Positions 16,813 to 24,652 of a stretch of 50,356 nt of DNA are shown piece after piece. The notes under the pieces are model-generated. The model had not been told where the DNA came from. It was given only the letters and a program-made list of their open reading frames with translations, and did not search any database. The stretch is taken from NCBI GenBank assembly GCA_017465845.1, contig JAFTVH010000130.1:1-50356 (forward strand), written 5' to 3'. The stretch is from Lachnospiraceae bacterium. GTDB taxonomy: Bacteria; Bacillota; Clostridia; Lachnospirales; Lachnospiraceae. The first letter of the stretch is position 1; every line of letters begins with the position of its first letter. Position numbers and translations under genes: made by a program.

Positions 16813-17847
16813 TTAACCAAGATAAGCCTTAAGTAAATTCCAGGTATTTTCCATCCCCTTTATGTGACTGCGCTCATAGCCGTGGGAAGCGTAGACTCCT
16901 GCGCCGATGAGGCCGTAACGGCAGTCATTGCCGGCACGCAGAGCAGTTCCTGCATCAGAACTGTAGTGAGGATAAACATCCACTGCAAAGTCAAGGTTCG
17001 CGGATTTGGCAGCATTGATCAGTCCGGTAACTACATCATAGTGATAAGGACCACTGGAATCCTTGGCACAGATGGATACCTGTGTCTCCTTACAGCCAAG
17101 ACCATCGCCCACACATCCCATATCTACAACAAGGATTTCTGTGACATCTGCAGGTACAGAAGCGGAGGCACCATGTCCCACTTCTTCAAATACGGTGATG
17201 TGGTGATAAATCTTTCTTTCGGTCGTGATATTGTTTTCCTTCAAATATTTGGCGTAGCCCAAAAGGATACCGACGCTTAATTTGTCATCCAGAAAACGGC
17301 TCTTGATGTAGCCTGAGGGTGTCACAACCGTGCGGGGCTCAAAGCATACGATATCACCTGGCAGGATGCCTAAGGCCAGCACGTCTTCTTTATTTTCCAC
17401 AAGTTCATCCAGAAGCACTTCCATGGTTTCAAAAGAACGGGAAGTGTCACTGTAATTGCCATTGACATGAATGGAAGCGTTTTTCAGTTGGAAAGTACCG
17501 GTGTAAATTCGACCATCCCGGGTATAAATGCGGCAGTTTTCCGTTTCTGTATTATTGGCATTCAGGCCTCCCAGACGTGTCAGCATAAGGCGTCCGCTTG
17601 AGGTGATATCACATACCATGCCGCCTAAGGTATCGATATGTGAGGCCAGAAGGACGGCATCATTTTCCGTGCGGCCTTCGTTTACACAGACGAGGATGCC
17701 ACCCTTGGTGGTCATCTGAGGGGCGAATCCCAGTTTGCGATATTCTTCCATCACGTATTCGGCTGCCCGGGCAGTAAAGCCGGAGGGGCTGTCGATGGCG
17801 AGGATTTTTGTGGTCTGTTCTAACATGTAGTTAGTGTAGGTATTCAT
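16813..17847 (-). CDS. M42-family metallo-aminopeptidase
   Basis: A 344-residue M42 peptidase (PepA glutamyl aminopeptidase/FrvX/YsdC group), forming cytosolic tetrahedral shells that trim N-terminal residues from peptides. Zinc and catalytic motifs are visible: ASHIDTLGG with H70 and D72, SRFLDDKLSVG with the bridging Asp, TVFEEVGHGAS with the catalytic Glu pair, LVVDMGC, and a C-terminal ASHGYERSH His. GGAGA lies about 7 nt before the ATG. Upstream on the minus strand is TTGACA (17954-17949), with a weak TATCCA 16 nt later. The gene is isolated, facing the carbohydrate cluster, with the 64-bp repeat array behind its promoter. Some relatives were once called endoglucanases; that activity is doubtful. 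Confidence 0.93.
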   Translation of the reverse strand: MNTYTNYMLEQTTKILAIDSPSGFTARAAEYVMEEYRKLGFAPQMTTKGGILVCVNEGRTENDAVLLASHIDTLGGMVCDITSSGRLMLTRLGGLNANNTETENCRIYTRDGRIYTGTFQLKNASIHVNGNYSDTSRSFETMEVLLDELVENKEDVLALGILPGDIVCFEPRTVVTPSGYIKSRFLDDKLSVGILLGYAKYLKENNITTERKIYHHITVFEEVGHGASASVPADVTEILVVDMGCVGDGLGCKETQVSICAKDSSGPYHYDVVTGLINAAKSANLDFAVDVYPHYSSDAGTALRAGNDCRYGLIGAGVYASHGYERSHIKGMENTWNLLKAYLG

Positions 17848-17949
17848 ATTATTCTCCTTTTTGATTTATGAGTGCTGTATCCTTTTTATGGTTCTTTCTG
17901 AACTGGGTGTACATGACGTTAAATTATGGATATTTTTCATACCAAGAAT

Positions 17950-18465
17950 GTCAATTTGCCATTTTGTAGCAATGCTGGCGGATAGTAACATTATTTTTTT
18001 AGTTTTATCCGACGAAAACCACCGTTTTAAAGTGATACCAACGGATAAAAACTCTATTTTTCTCAGTTTCATCCGACGAAAATCGCTATTTTATAGCGAT
18101 ACCAACGGATAAAAACTCTATTTTTCCCATTTTCATCCGACGAAAATCCTATTTTAAAGCGATACCAACGGATAAAAACTCTATTTTTCCTATTTTCATC
18201 CGACGAAAATCGTCATTTTACAGCAATACCAACGGATAAAAACTCTAATTTTTCCAGTTTCATCCGACGAAAATCATCATTTTAAAGCGACACCAGCGGA
18301 TAAAAACTCTATTTTTCTCAGTTTCATCCGACGAAAATCGCCATTTTAAAGCGACACCAACGGATAAAAACTTCATTTTTTCTAGTTTTATCCGCTGAAA
18401 ATGCCCAATTTATAATAATGTCATCGGATAAAAAAATCATTTTTCCGATTTCTGTCCGTTTCAAG
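17950..18465. repeat. Eight-copy 64-bp tandem repeat with internal palindromes
   Basis: The motif CGGATA(AAAACT) recurs at 17979 (degenerate), 18042, 18106, 18169, 18233, 18297, 18361 and 18425 (degenerate): intervals of 63, 64, 63, 64, 64, 64 and 64 bp. Each unit has CGGATAAAAACT, then a T-rich loop, then AGTTTCATCCGACGAAAA, so the two arms form a hairpin of about 11 bp in each unit. The rest of the unit, ATTTTAAAGCGAYACCA, is also conserved. The end copies are the most diverged. No ORF of coding character runs through it. Its role is unknown; it lies between the divergently oriented M42 and azlC genes. Confidence 0.9.
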
Positions 18466-18857
18466 ACTTATTATTCAACCAACAAATCATTGTCCCGTAT
18501 ACCCATATTCAAGAAAGCCTCATTTTATTCATATAAGCCTCCACAAATTTCAGTGTGCTTATACTGTTCATATTAACATAGTTGCTCAATTCAGAAAAGG
18601 GATTTTCCCCAAAATAGTAAAAACGGTACAATAGATATAGGTAGTGAGACCATGTTCTACGTAACCGAAGATGACCATGTATTATCAGTAAAATCTGAAG
18701 CCTCAAAGAATCGGCACAGCGGAAAAAAAGCAGATGATTTCTTTGAGTATTTGCAAACAGTGAAAGAAGGAACAGAATAATGTGTATACACTGGATTTTT
18801 CCTGCATTCTGTGATATATTGTCTGATGTATCATGTTAGAAAACGAGGAAAACACAA
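18466..18857. other. 392-nt non-coding stretch upstream of azlC
   Basis: No convincing gene fills this stretch. It follows the repeat array and contains a short plus-strand ORF (listed separately) and, opposite it, a minus-strand open frame ending at 18509 that has only a TTG start. GTGTATACAC (18782-18791) is a 10-bp palindrome 67 nt upstream of azlC and could be an operator. No clear consensus promoter is seen for azlC. Confidence 0.5.
18652..18780 (+). CDS. Possible 42-residue hypothetical protein
   Basis: ATG 18652 opens a 42-codon frame with product starting MFYVTEDDHVLSVKSEA and ending FFEYLQTVKEGTE, hydrophilic and charged. TACAAT (18627-18632) upstream could be a -10 element. The only ribosome-site candidate, AGGTAG, is about 10 nt before the ATG and is weak. 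A minus-strand frame overlaps it. I recognise no family; it may be a real small protein or chance. Confidence 0.25.
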   Translation: MFYVTEDDHVLSVKSEASKNRHSGKKADDFFEYLQTVKEGTE

Positions 18858-19616
18858 ATGAAGAAGCAGGAATTTTTACAGGGTATAAAAGACGGAATCC
18901 CCATCTGCCTGGGATACTTTTCTGTATCCATGGCGTTTGGTCTGACCGCAGTCCTGTCAGGACTCCCGGTATGGTCGGCTGTTGCGATTTCACTGTTTAA
19001 TGTAACCAGTGCAGGACAGTTCGCGGGAATCAATATTTTAATTGCACAGGGAACGATGGTGGAGCTGGCGATGACCACTCTGATCATCAATATCAGATAT
19101 TTTCTAATGTCACTGTCTGTATCCCAGAAAGTTCATAAAGATATGAGAATCAGGCACAGACTGGCCATTTCCTATGGGATCACAGACGAGGTTTTTGCAG
19201 TATCCATGCAGCATAAAGGTGATCTGACAGGTTCTTATATGGCGGGACTGATTCTCACACCGGTGCTGGGTTGGACCGGAGGAACACTGTTTGGCGCTGT
19301 GGCGGCTTCCTTTATGCCTACGGCGCTCACCAATGCCATGGGCATTGCCTTATATGGAATGTTCATCGCCATTATCATTCCGCCGGCCAGGGAAAACAAG
19401 AGTATCATGATAACAATTATCATGGCTGTCGCTGCCAGTCTGGCATTTAATTATCTGCCGTTGCTCAAAAATATCTCCGGCGGCTGGTCTATCATTTTAA
19501 TTACGCTGATAGTCAGCGGAATCGCGGCATGGCTGTTCCCAATTGATTCGGAAGAAGAGGCCGGCGAGGAAGAAGCAAGTGATATCAAAGAGGAGAAGGA
19601 GGGTACCAACAGATGA
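18858..19616 (+). CDS. azlC: AzlC-family branched-chain amino acid exporter, large subunit
   Basis: A 252-residue membrane protein with about six to seven hydrophobic segments, matching AzlC, the large subunit of the AzlCD exporter of leucine/valine analogues and other amino acids. Typical segments are GIKDGIPICLGYFSVSMAFG at the start, SAGQFAGINILIAQG, and the AISYGITDEVFAV stretch. The N-terminal MKKQEFLQGIKDG matches the usual opening. A charged acidic tail (EEEAGEEEASDIKEEKEG) extends the C-terminus. It overlaps azlD by 4 nt (ATGA), so the subunits are coupled. No Lrp or AzlB-type regulator lies beside it. Confidence 0.92.
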   Translation: MKKQEFLQGIKDGIPICLGYFSVSMAFGLTAVLSGLPVWSAVAISLFNVTSAGQFAGINILIAQGTMVELAMTTLIINIRYFLMSLSVSQKVHKDMRIRHRLAISYGITDEVFAVSMQHKGDLTGSYMAGLILTPVLGWTGGTLFGAVAASFMPTALTNAMGIALYGMFIAIIIPPARENKSIMITIIMAVAASLAFNYLPLLKNISGGWSIILITLIVSGIAAWLFPIDSEEEAGEEEASDIKEEKEGTNR

Positions 19617-19924
19617 AAACAGGATATATTATCTTAGGAATCGCAGTGATGGCACTCACCACTTACTTCATCCGTATGCTTCCCATGGTCATATTCCGCA
19701 AGAAAATTACCAATGTGAGGATTCGGTCCTTCCTTTACTATGTACCTTACGCAGTACTTGCAGCCATGACTTTTCCTGCTATTTTCTCCAGTACCGGGTC
19801 TCAGATCAGTGCAATCGCAGGCTGCGTGGCAGCAGTATTATTGGCATATTTCAGAAAAGGACTGTTGACGGTAGCGGTAGGTGCGGCAGCAGTGGTATTT
19901 GTAGTACAGATGATGGGATTCTGA
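19613..19924 (+). CDS. azlD: AzlD-family small subunit of the amino acid exporter
   Basis: A 103-residue protein with about four membrane spans, the usual size for AzlD. The conserved start is TTYFIRMLPMVIFRKKI, followed by RSFLYYVPYAVLAAMTFPAIF. The ATG overlaps the azlC stop in ATGA, and GGAGGGTACCAAC lies upstream inside azlC. It works with AzlC as the export complex. Confidence 0.9.
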   Translation: MKTGYIILGIAVMALTTYFIRMLPMVIFRKKITNVRIRSFLYYVPYAVLAAMTFPAIFSSTGSQISAIAGCVAAVLLAYFRKGLLTVAVGAAAVVFVVQMMGF

Positions 19925-19961
19925 TGATGATTCATCGCGTAACAAGATTGGAGGCATTGAA

Positions 19962-20828
19962 ATGAGCGCAAAAGTTTATTTTTCTCGTACCATCACCCCT
20001 GAAAAAGTGTTGGAGCTTTATCAGATGTTAAATAAGGAACTTCCCGGCAAAGTAGCCGTGAAGCTTCATTCCGGCGAGAAGGGGAATCAGAATTTTCTGG
20101 GTCCTGAGTTTTGGAAGCCAATGATCGACTATGTGGGCGGCACCGTAGTGGAGTGCAACACAGCCTACGAGGGAGAGAGAAACGAGACGAAGAAGCATGT
20201 GAAGCTGATGGCTGCCCACGGCTGGAGCCGGCATTTCCCGGTAGACATTTTGGATGCGGAAGGTCCGGATTTGGAACTTGCTATCCCAAATGGCAAAGTG
20301 ATCCAAAAGAATTATGTGGGCAAAAATATTGAAAATTACGATTCCATGCTGGTATTATCTCATTTCAAGGGACATCCCATGGGAGGCTACGGCGGAGCGC
20401 TGAAGCAGTTGTCCATTGGTGTGGCATCTTCTTTCGGTAAAGCATATATCCACGGAGCAGGTGTACCGGAAAATATCTGGACCGCTGACCATGATTCCTT
20501 TCTGGAGTCTATGGCGGATGCCGCAGGCAGCGTGTCAGATTACTTTAAGGGTAAGCTGATTTACGTCAATGTAATGAAAAATATGAGCGTGGACTGCGAC
20601 TGCTGTGCCATAGCGGAAGATCCCTGCATTGCGGATATCGGTATACTTGTGTCGGATGACCCGATTGCAATCGACCAGGCATGTATCGATCTGGTGTATG
20701 CATGTACTGATCCCGGAAGACCACATCTGTTGGAACGGATTGAGAGCCGTAATGGTGTGCATACCATTGAAGCTGCCGCTGCATTGGAGTATGGTTCGAG
20801 AGAGTATCAGTTGGTGGAAGTGGAATAA
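19962..20828 (+). CDS. DUF362 domain protein with Cys-rich motif
   Basis: A 288-residue DUF362-type protein. Landmarks are KVAVKLHSGEKGNQNFLGPE, SHFKGHPMGGYGGALKQLSIG, and a Cys cluster in MSVDCDCCAIAEDPC, followed by the family's DIGILVSDDPIAIDQACIDL. Many family members carry an added ferredoxin-like 4Fe-4S domain; this one ends right after the DUF362 core and has none. The Cys group may bind a metal or an iron-sulfur cluster. It begins 38 nt after azlD and ends just before the thrS promoter, so it is probably the last gene of the azlCD operon. The function is not established. Confidence 0.88.
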   Translation: MSAKVYFSRTITPEKVLELYQMLNKELPGKVAVKLHSGEKGNQNFLGPEFWKPMIDYVGGTVVECNTAYEGERNETKKHVKLMAAHGWSRHFPVDILDAEGPDLELAIPNGKVIQKNYVGKNIENYDSMLVLSHFKGHPMGGYGGALKQLSIGVASSFGKAYIHGAGVPENIWTADHDSFLESMADAAGSVSDYFKGKLIYVNVMKNMSVDCDCCAIAEDPCIADIGILVSDDPIAIDQACIDLVYACTDPGRPHLLERIESRNGVHTIEAAAALEYGSREYQLVEVE

Positions 20829-20835
20829 AAATGTT

Positions 20836-20864
20836 TTGACATCTCAAAATGATGGTGGTATACT
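20836..20864 (+). promoter_or_regulatory. Strong promoter for the thrS T-box leader
   Basis: TTGACA (20836-20841), 17-bp spacer, TATACT (20859-20864). Transcription would start near 20871 and read a ~297-nt leader into thrS. Confidence 0.85.
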
Positions 20865-20870
20865 ACTAAC

Positions 20871-21128
20871 AATTAACATGAGAAAAAGCGATGACGGAAA
20901 CAAGTAGCATATGAAAAACATCCAGAGAGAGCGTCATTTGGTGGAAGATGCTTATGTAGATCATATGTGAAAACCATTCTAGAGCTGCAGCGCCGAAAGT
21001 AGAGGTAAGTACTGCCGTATATCTGCGTTAAAGATTAGGATTTGTTGGAATCTGAAGTGAAACTTAAGGTGGAACCGTGCAATGAGCACCCTTATAGATA
21101 CAGGTATTGTGTCGTGAGGGTGCTTTTT
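20871..21128 (+). promoter_or_regulatory. T-box riboswitch (threonine) controlling thrS
   Basis: The leader has the T-box sequence AAGGTGGAACCGTGC (21066-21080) and a terminator directly after it: GCACCCT (21086-21092) pairs with AGGGTGC (21117-21123), followed by five T. In Stem I the loop-E strands are AAGTAG (20902-20907) and GTGAA, next to CATATG/CATATG pairing. After GAA plus one base comes ACC (20973-20975) followed by A, the position of a specifier codon; ACC is a threonine codon and matches the downstream gene. Uncharged tRNA-Thr would stabilise the antiterminator and turn on thrS. Confidence 0.9.
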
Positions 21129-21167
21129 CTTATGTTGATAACAAAAAACAAGAAAGGAAAGGATACT

Positions 21168-22940
21168 ATGAAGATTAGTATGCAGGATGGTTCCATCCGG
21201 GAAGTAACATTTGAAGAAGAGTTAGGGAAGAATGCGTTCAGGCACACAACAGCGCATATTTTGGCACAGGCAGTAAAACGCCTTTATCCGAATACAAAGT
21301 GTGCCATCGGTCCGGCGATTGCAGACGGATTCTACTATGATTTCGAATTTGACTTTGAATTTTCAGCGGACAGATTTGAAGAAATCGAAGCAGAAATGAG
21401 AAAAATTGTCAAAGAAAATCTGCAGCTGAGACACTATACCATGAGCAGAGAAAAAGCAGTCAAATGGATGGAGGAAAAAGGAGAACCATACAAAGTAGAA
21501 TTGATTCAGGACCTGCCCGAAGATGCAGAATTAAGTTTTTATCAGCAGGGTGAATATGTGGAATTATGTGCCGGTCCTCATGCTGCCTATACCAGTGCTG
21601 TAAAAGCCTTAAAATTACTGTCTGTTGCCGGAGCCTATTGGCGAGGGGATGAAAAGAATAAAATGCTTACCAGAATTTACGGCACTTCTTTCCCGAATGG
21701 GGAGATGCTGGAAGCGTATCTGAATCGCATGGAAGAGGCGAAAAAGAGAGATCATAGAAAACTGGGCAAGGAATTGGGGCTTTTTACATTGATGGATGAG
21801 GGTCCGGGCTTCCCGTTTTTCCTGCCAAAAGGATTGGTTTTAAAGAACCTGTTGATCGATTACTGGCGGAAAATCCATACGAGAGAGGGATATGTGGAAA
21901 TATCTACGCCCGTGATGTTAGACAGAAAGCTCTGGGAAACATCCGGACACTGGGAGCATTATCGGGAGATTATGTACACAACGACGATTGATGAGACTGA
22001 CTTTGCCATCAAACCGATGAACTGCCCGGGCGGTATGCTTGTGTATAAAATGGAACCTCATTCTTATCGTGAACTGCCCATGCGAATAGGAGAACTGGGA
22101 CTTGTACACAGGAATGAAAAATCAGGTCAATTACATGGTCTGATGCGTGTGCGCTGCTTTACCCAGGATGATGCCCATATTTTCATGACGAAAGAACAGA
22201 TACCGGATGAAATAAAAGGTGTCGTGCGTCTGATTGACGAAGTGTATGCCGGATTCGGCTTTAAGTATCATGTGGAGCTGTCTACAAGACCGGAAGATTC
22301 CATAGGAAGTGATGAGGACTGGGAAGTTGCCACTGCCGGACTGCAGAATGCATTGGATGACCTGGGGCTTCCTTATGTGATTAACGAGGGTGATGGAGCA
22401 TTTTATGGTCCCAAGATTGATTTCCATTTGGAAGATTCCATCGGAAGGACATGGCAATGCGGAACCATTCAGCTGGATTTTCAGTTACCACAACGGTTTG
22501 AGGCAGAATATATCGGGGCAGATGGCGAAAAGCATCGTCCCATTATGATACACAGAGTTGTCTTCGGCTCTATTGAGCGTTTTATCGGTATTTTGATTGA
22601 GCATTATGCAGGAAAGTTTCCCCTATGGCTTGCGCCGGTGCAAGTGAAGATTCTGCCTATTTCGGATAAGTTCCTGGGGTATGCGGAAGCAGTGAAAGCG
22701 TCACTCGCAAAAGTAGGACTGCGCTGCGAAGTGGACGCCCGGGCAGAGAAAATCGGCTATAAGATAAGAGGCGCCAGACTGGAAAGAGTGCCTTATATGC
22801 TTGTAGTTGGTGAGAAAGAAGCGGAAAGTGGCAGTGTTTCTGTCAGAAAGAGGGAAGATGGAGACTTGGGGAACATGACAGTGGAGCAGCTGCTGGAACG
22901 GCTTAGGGAAGAGGGCATCGCAGTAGATGTAGCAAAATAG
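21168..22940 (+). CDS. thrS: Threonyl-tRNA synthetase
   Basis: A 590-residue class II synthetase charging tRNA-Thr. The start at 21168 has AAAGGAAAGGA upstream; the longer in-frame opening at 21042 would read through the T-box terminator. The editing domain is complete, with H26-x3-H30 (HTTAH) and C134-x3-H138 (CAGPH). The catalytic core shows NCPGGMLVYK, the motif 2 region LHGLMRVRCFTQDDAHIF and motif 3 near MIHRVVFGSIERFIGILIEH, then the anticodon-binding domain from about residue 490. Only about 25 residues precede HTTAH, so most of the usual N-terminal TGS domain (about 60 residues) is absent; family length is about 640. It is a single-gene unit. Confidence 0.97.
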   Translation: MKISMQDGSIREVTFEEELGKNAFRHTTAHILAQAVKRLYPNTKCAIGPAIADGFYYDFEFDFEFSADRFEEIEAEMRKIVKENLQLRHYTMSREKAVKWMEEKGEPYKVELIQDLPEDAELSFYQQGEYVELCAGPHAAYTSAVKALKLLSVAGAYWRGDEKNKMLTRIYGTSFPNGEMLEAYLNRMEEAKKRDHRKLGKELGLFTLMDEGPGFPFFLPKGLVLKNLLIDYWRKIHTREGYVEISTPVMLDRKLWETSGHWEHYREIMYTTTIDETDFAIKPMNCPGGMLVYKMEPHSYRELPMRIGELGLVHRNEKSGQLHGLMRVRCFTQDDAHIFMTKEQIPDEIKGVVRLIDEVYAGFGFKYHVELSTRPEDSIGSDEDWEVATAGLQNALDDLGLPYVINEGDGAFYGPKIDFHLEDSIGRTWQCGTIQLDFQLPQRFEAEYIGADGEKHRPIMIHRVVFGSIERFIGILIEHYAGKFPLWLAPVQVKILPISDKFLGYAEAVKASLAKVGLRCEVDARAEKIGYKIRGARLERVPYMLVVGEKEAESGSVSVRKREDGDLGNMTVEQLLERLREEGIAVDVAK

Positions 22941-22995
22941 TGAATAGATAAAGGTTGGAACTGGAGGAATGTTCGGTGGAAGGATCAGGTACAAC

Positions 22996-23021
22996 TTTAC
23001 CTTGCGGGCAAGCTTGGTAAA
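22996..23021 (+). terminator. Weak hairpin after thrS
   Basis: TTTACC (22996-23001) pairs with GGTAAA (23016-23021) around an inner CTTGC/GCAAG; the following sequence is AT-rich (ATTATTATAAAA) rather than a clean T-run. Confidence 0.45.
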
Positions 23022-23085
23022 TTATTATAAAAATATTGAAAGAATCCCTTTTTTAGATTTTTGACTTCCCCGAGTCTGGATAATG

Positions 23086-23094
23086 TGTTATAAT
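23086..23094 (+). promoter_or_regulatory. Extended -10 promoter for pyrH-frr
   Basis: TGTTATAAT (23086-23094) is a perfect TATAAT with a TG extension. A TTGACT at 23061 is 22 bp away, too far for a normal -35, so the extended -10 probably carries the promoter. Confidence 0.6.
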
Positions 23095-23193
23095 GTGCGT
23101 ACAGGGCAGAGGCAAATGTTAGGAAAAGAAGCCCCATCCAAATAATCAGTAAGTCCCTGCACATACAGCAGTGGCTTTCAGAAATGAGGAAAA

Positions 23194-23889
23194 ATGAAAA
23201 GAATAATGTTAAAATTAAGCGGTGAAGCCCTTGCCGGTGACAAGAAAATGGGCTTTGACGAAGAAACAGTCAGAAAGGTAGCCTTACAGGTCAAGGAACT
23301 GGTAGACGATGGCATCGAGGTAGGTATTGTGACCGGAGGCGGTAACTTCTGGAGAGGACGCACCAGTGAAAATATCGATCGTACCAAGGCAGACCAGATC
23401 GGTATGCTTGCTACTGTTATGAACTGCATCTACGTATCTGAAATTTTCCGTTCCGTAGGTATGCAGACAGCAGTGCTGACTCCCTTTGAGTGTGGTTCTT
23501 TTACCAAACTCTTTTCCAAGGACAGAGCCAACAAGTATTTTGATAAAGGCATGGTAGTATTTTTCGCAGGAGGTACGGGACATCCTTATTTCTCTACCGA
23601 TACCGGCGTAGTATTACGAGCCATCGAAATCGAGGCAGAGGTTATCCTGTTAGCCAAATCCATTGACGGTGTATACGATTCCGACCCGGCTAAGAATCCG
23701 GATGCTAAGAAATACGACGAAATCTCTATTGAAGATGTAGTAGCACAGAATCTGCAGGTAGTGGATATGACGGCATCTATCCTGGCAAGAGACAATAAGA
23801 TGCCCATGTGGGTATTTGGTCTGAACGAAGAGAACAGCATTGTGAATACTGTAAAGGGTAACTTTAACGGAACCAAGGTAACGGTGTAA
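23194..23889 (+). CDS. pyrH: Uridylate (UMP) kinase
   Basis: A 231-residue bacterial UMP kinase of the amino-acid-kinase fold, making UDP from UMP in pyrimidine synthesis; normally a hexamer regulated by GTP and UTP. Signatures: MLKLSGEALAGDKKMGFD at the start, VTGGGNFWRG, DQIGMLATVMN, FAGGTGHPYFSTDT and KSIDGVYDSDP. Length is near the family norm of 235-245. Ribosome site GAGGAAA is 7 nt before the ATG. In most Firmicutes it follows rpsB-tsf; here those genes are absent and it has its own promoter, then leads into frr. Confidence 0.97.
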   Translation: MKRIMLKLSGEALAGDKKMGFDEETVRKVALQVKELVDDGIEVGIVTGGGNFWRGRTSENIDRTKADQIGMLATVMNCIYVSEIFRSVGMQTAVLTPFECGSFTKLFSKDRANKYFDKGMVVFFAGGTGHPYFSTDTGVVLRAIEIEAEVILLAKSIDGVYDSDPAKNPDAKKYDEISIEDVVAQNLQVVDMTASILARDNKMPMWVFGLNEENSIVNTVKGNFNGTKVTV

Positions 23890-23958
23890 ACAGTGTTAAT
23901 TATTAAAAAAAAGAGGTGATCCGCTGAATACAGCGGCACAATGAATGGAGGACATAAA

Positions 23959-24510
23959 ATGGACGCAAGATTACAGCAGTATGATGACAAAATGAAGAAG
24001 ACAGTAGAATATCTGGAAGCTGATTATGCTACGATCCGTGCAGGACGTGCCAATCCCCATGTACTGGATAAGCTGAGAGTAGATTACTACGGCACTCCTA
24101 CCCCCATCCAGCAGGTAGGTAACATCACTGTACCTGAAGCACGTATTATTCAGATTGCTCCTTGGGAGAAATCTCTGATCAGAGCCATCGAGAAAGCAAT
24201 CCTGGCTTCTGACCTGGGCCTGAACCCTTCCAATGACGGAAGTGTGATCAGACTGGTATTCCCGGAGCTGACTGAGGAACGCAGAAAAGATCTGGCAAAG
24301 GAAGTTAAGAAGAAAGCAGAAGATGCCAAGGTTGCAATCCGCAACATCAGACGTGACGGTAATGATGCTTTCAAGAAGCTGAGCAAGCAGGATGTGTCTG
24401 AGGATGAGATCAAACAGCTGAGCGATGATCTTCAGAAGAAGACCGACAAATACATCAAGGATGTAGATGCTGTTATGGAGAAGAAGTCCAAGGAAATCAT
24501 GACCGTTTAA
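23959..24510 (+). CDS. frr: Ribosome recycling factor
   Basis: A 183-residue RRF, which with EF-G splits the post-termination ribosome. The family start is visible (MDARLQQYDDKMKKTVEYL), then IRAGRANPHVLDKL, YYGTPTPIQQVGNI, and the conserved RRDGNDAFKKL. The ATG at 23959 has GGAGGA 6-11 nt upstream (23948-23953); an ATG at 23941 would add six residues and disagree with the family start. It follows pyrH by 69 nt, the usual order. Confidence 0.97.
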   Translation: MDARLQQYDDKMKKTVEYLEADYATIRAGRANPHVLDKLRVDYYGTPTPIQQVGNITVPEARIIQIAPWEKSLIRAIEKAILASDLGLNPSNDGSVIRLVFPELTEERRKDLAKEVKKKAEDAKVAIRNIRRDGNDAFKKLSKQDVSEDEIKQLSDDLQKKTDKYIKDVDAVMEKKSKEIMTV

Positions 24511-24599
24511 TGATTTAATTGCGTGTGTCGGTGGTTTGAAAAGCAATAAATTGCCGTGAATGGATAGCCGGCACCATGCAGAGGAAAAGTATTGCGGGA

Positions 24600-24623
24600 A
24601 AGGGGCAGATTCTGCTCCTTTTG
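24600..24623 (+). promoter_or_regulatory. Short hairpin with U-run between frr and uppS
   Basis: GGGGCAG (about 24602-24608) pairs with CTGCTCC and is followed by TTTTG. It could reduce read-through from frr into uppS; the stem is only 7 bp with a 3-nt loop. Confidence 0.35.
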
Positions 24624-24652
24624 TGCATATCGGGAGCAGGAAAGGAAAGCTT

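Noticed and set aside
17861-18112. Plus-strand ORF of 83 codons entering the repeat array
   Set aside because: It is made of the repeat's own frame plus the upstream spacer, has no ribosome site and shows no family-like sequence. The opposite-strand frame at 17866-18072 fails for the same reasons.
17950-18465. CRISPR-like array
   Set aside because: The regular spacing looks CRISPR-like, but the sequence between the conserved motifs is also similar in every unit. There are no unique spacers and no cas genes nearby, so it is a tandem repeat.
18509-18706. Minus-strand ORF of 65 codons
   Set aside because: Its only start is TTG with no ribosome site, and it runs across the promoter-like region of another candidate. 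Kept as a possible remnant only in the findings.
21042-21167. Long N-terminal extension of ThrRS
   Set aside because: The extra 42 residues would be translated from the T-box antiterminator and terminator, and the ribosome site is just before 21168.
23061-23094. TTGACT-TATAAT as a normal sigma-A pair before pyrH
   Set aside because: The spacer would be 22 bp, outside the usual 16-18. The extended -10 alone is the better reading.
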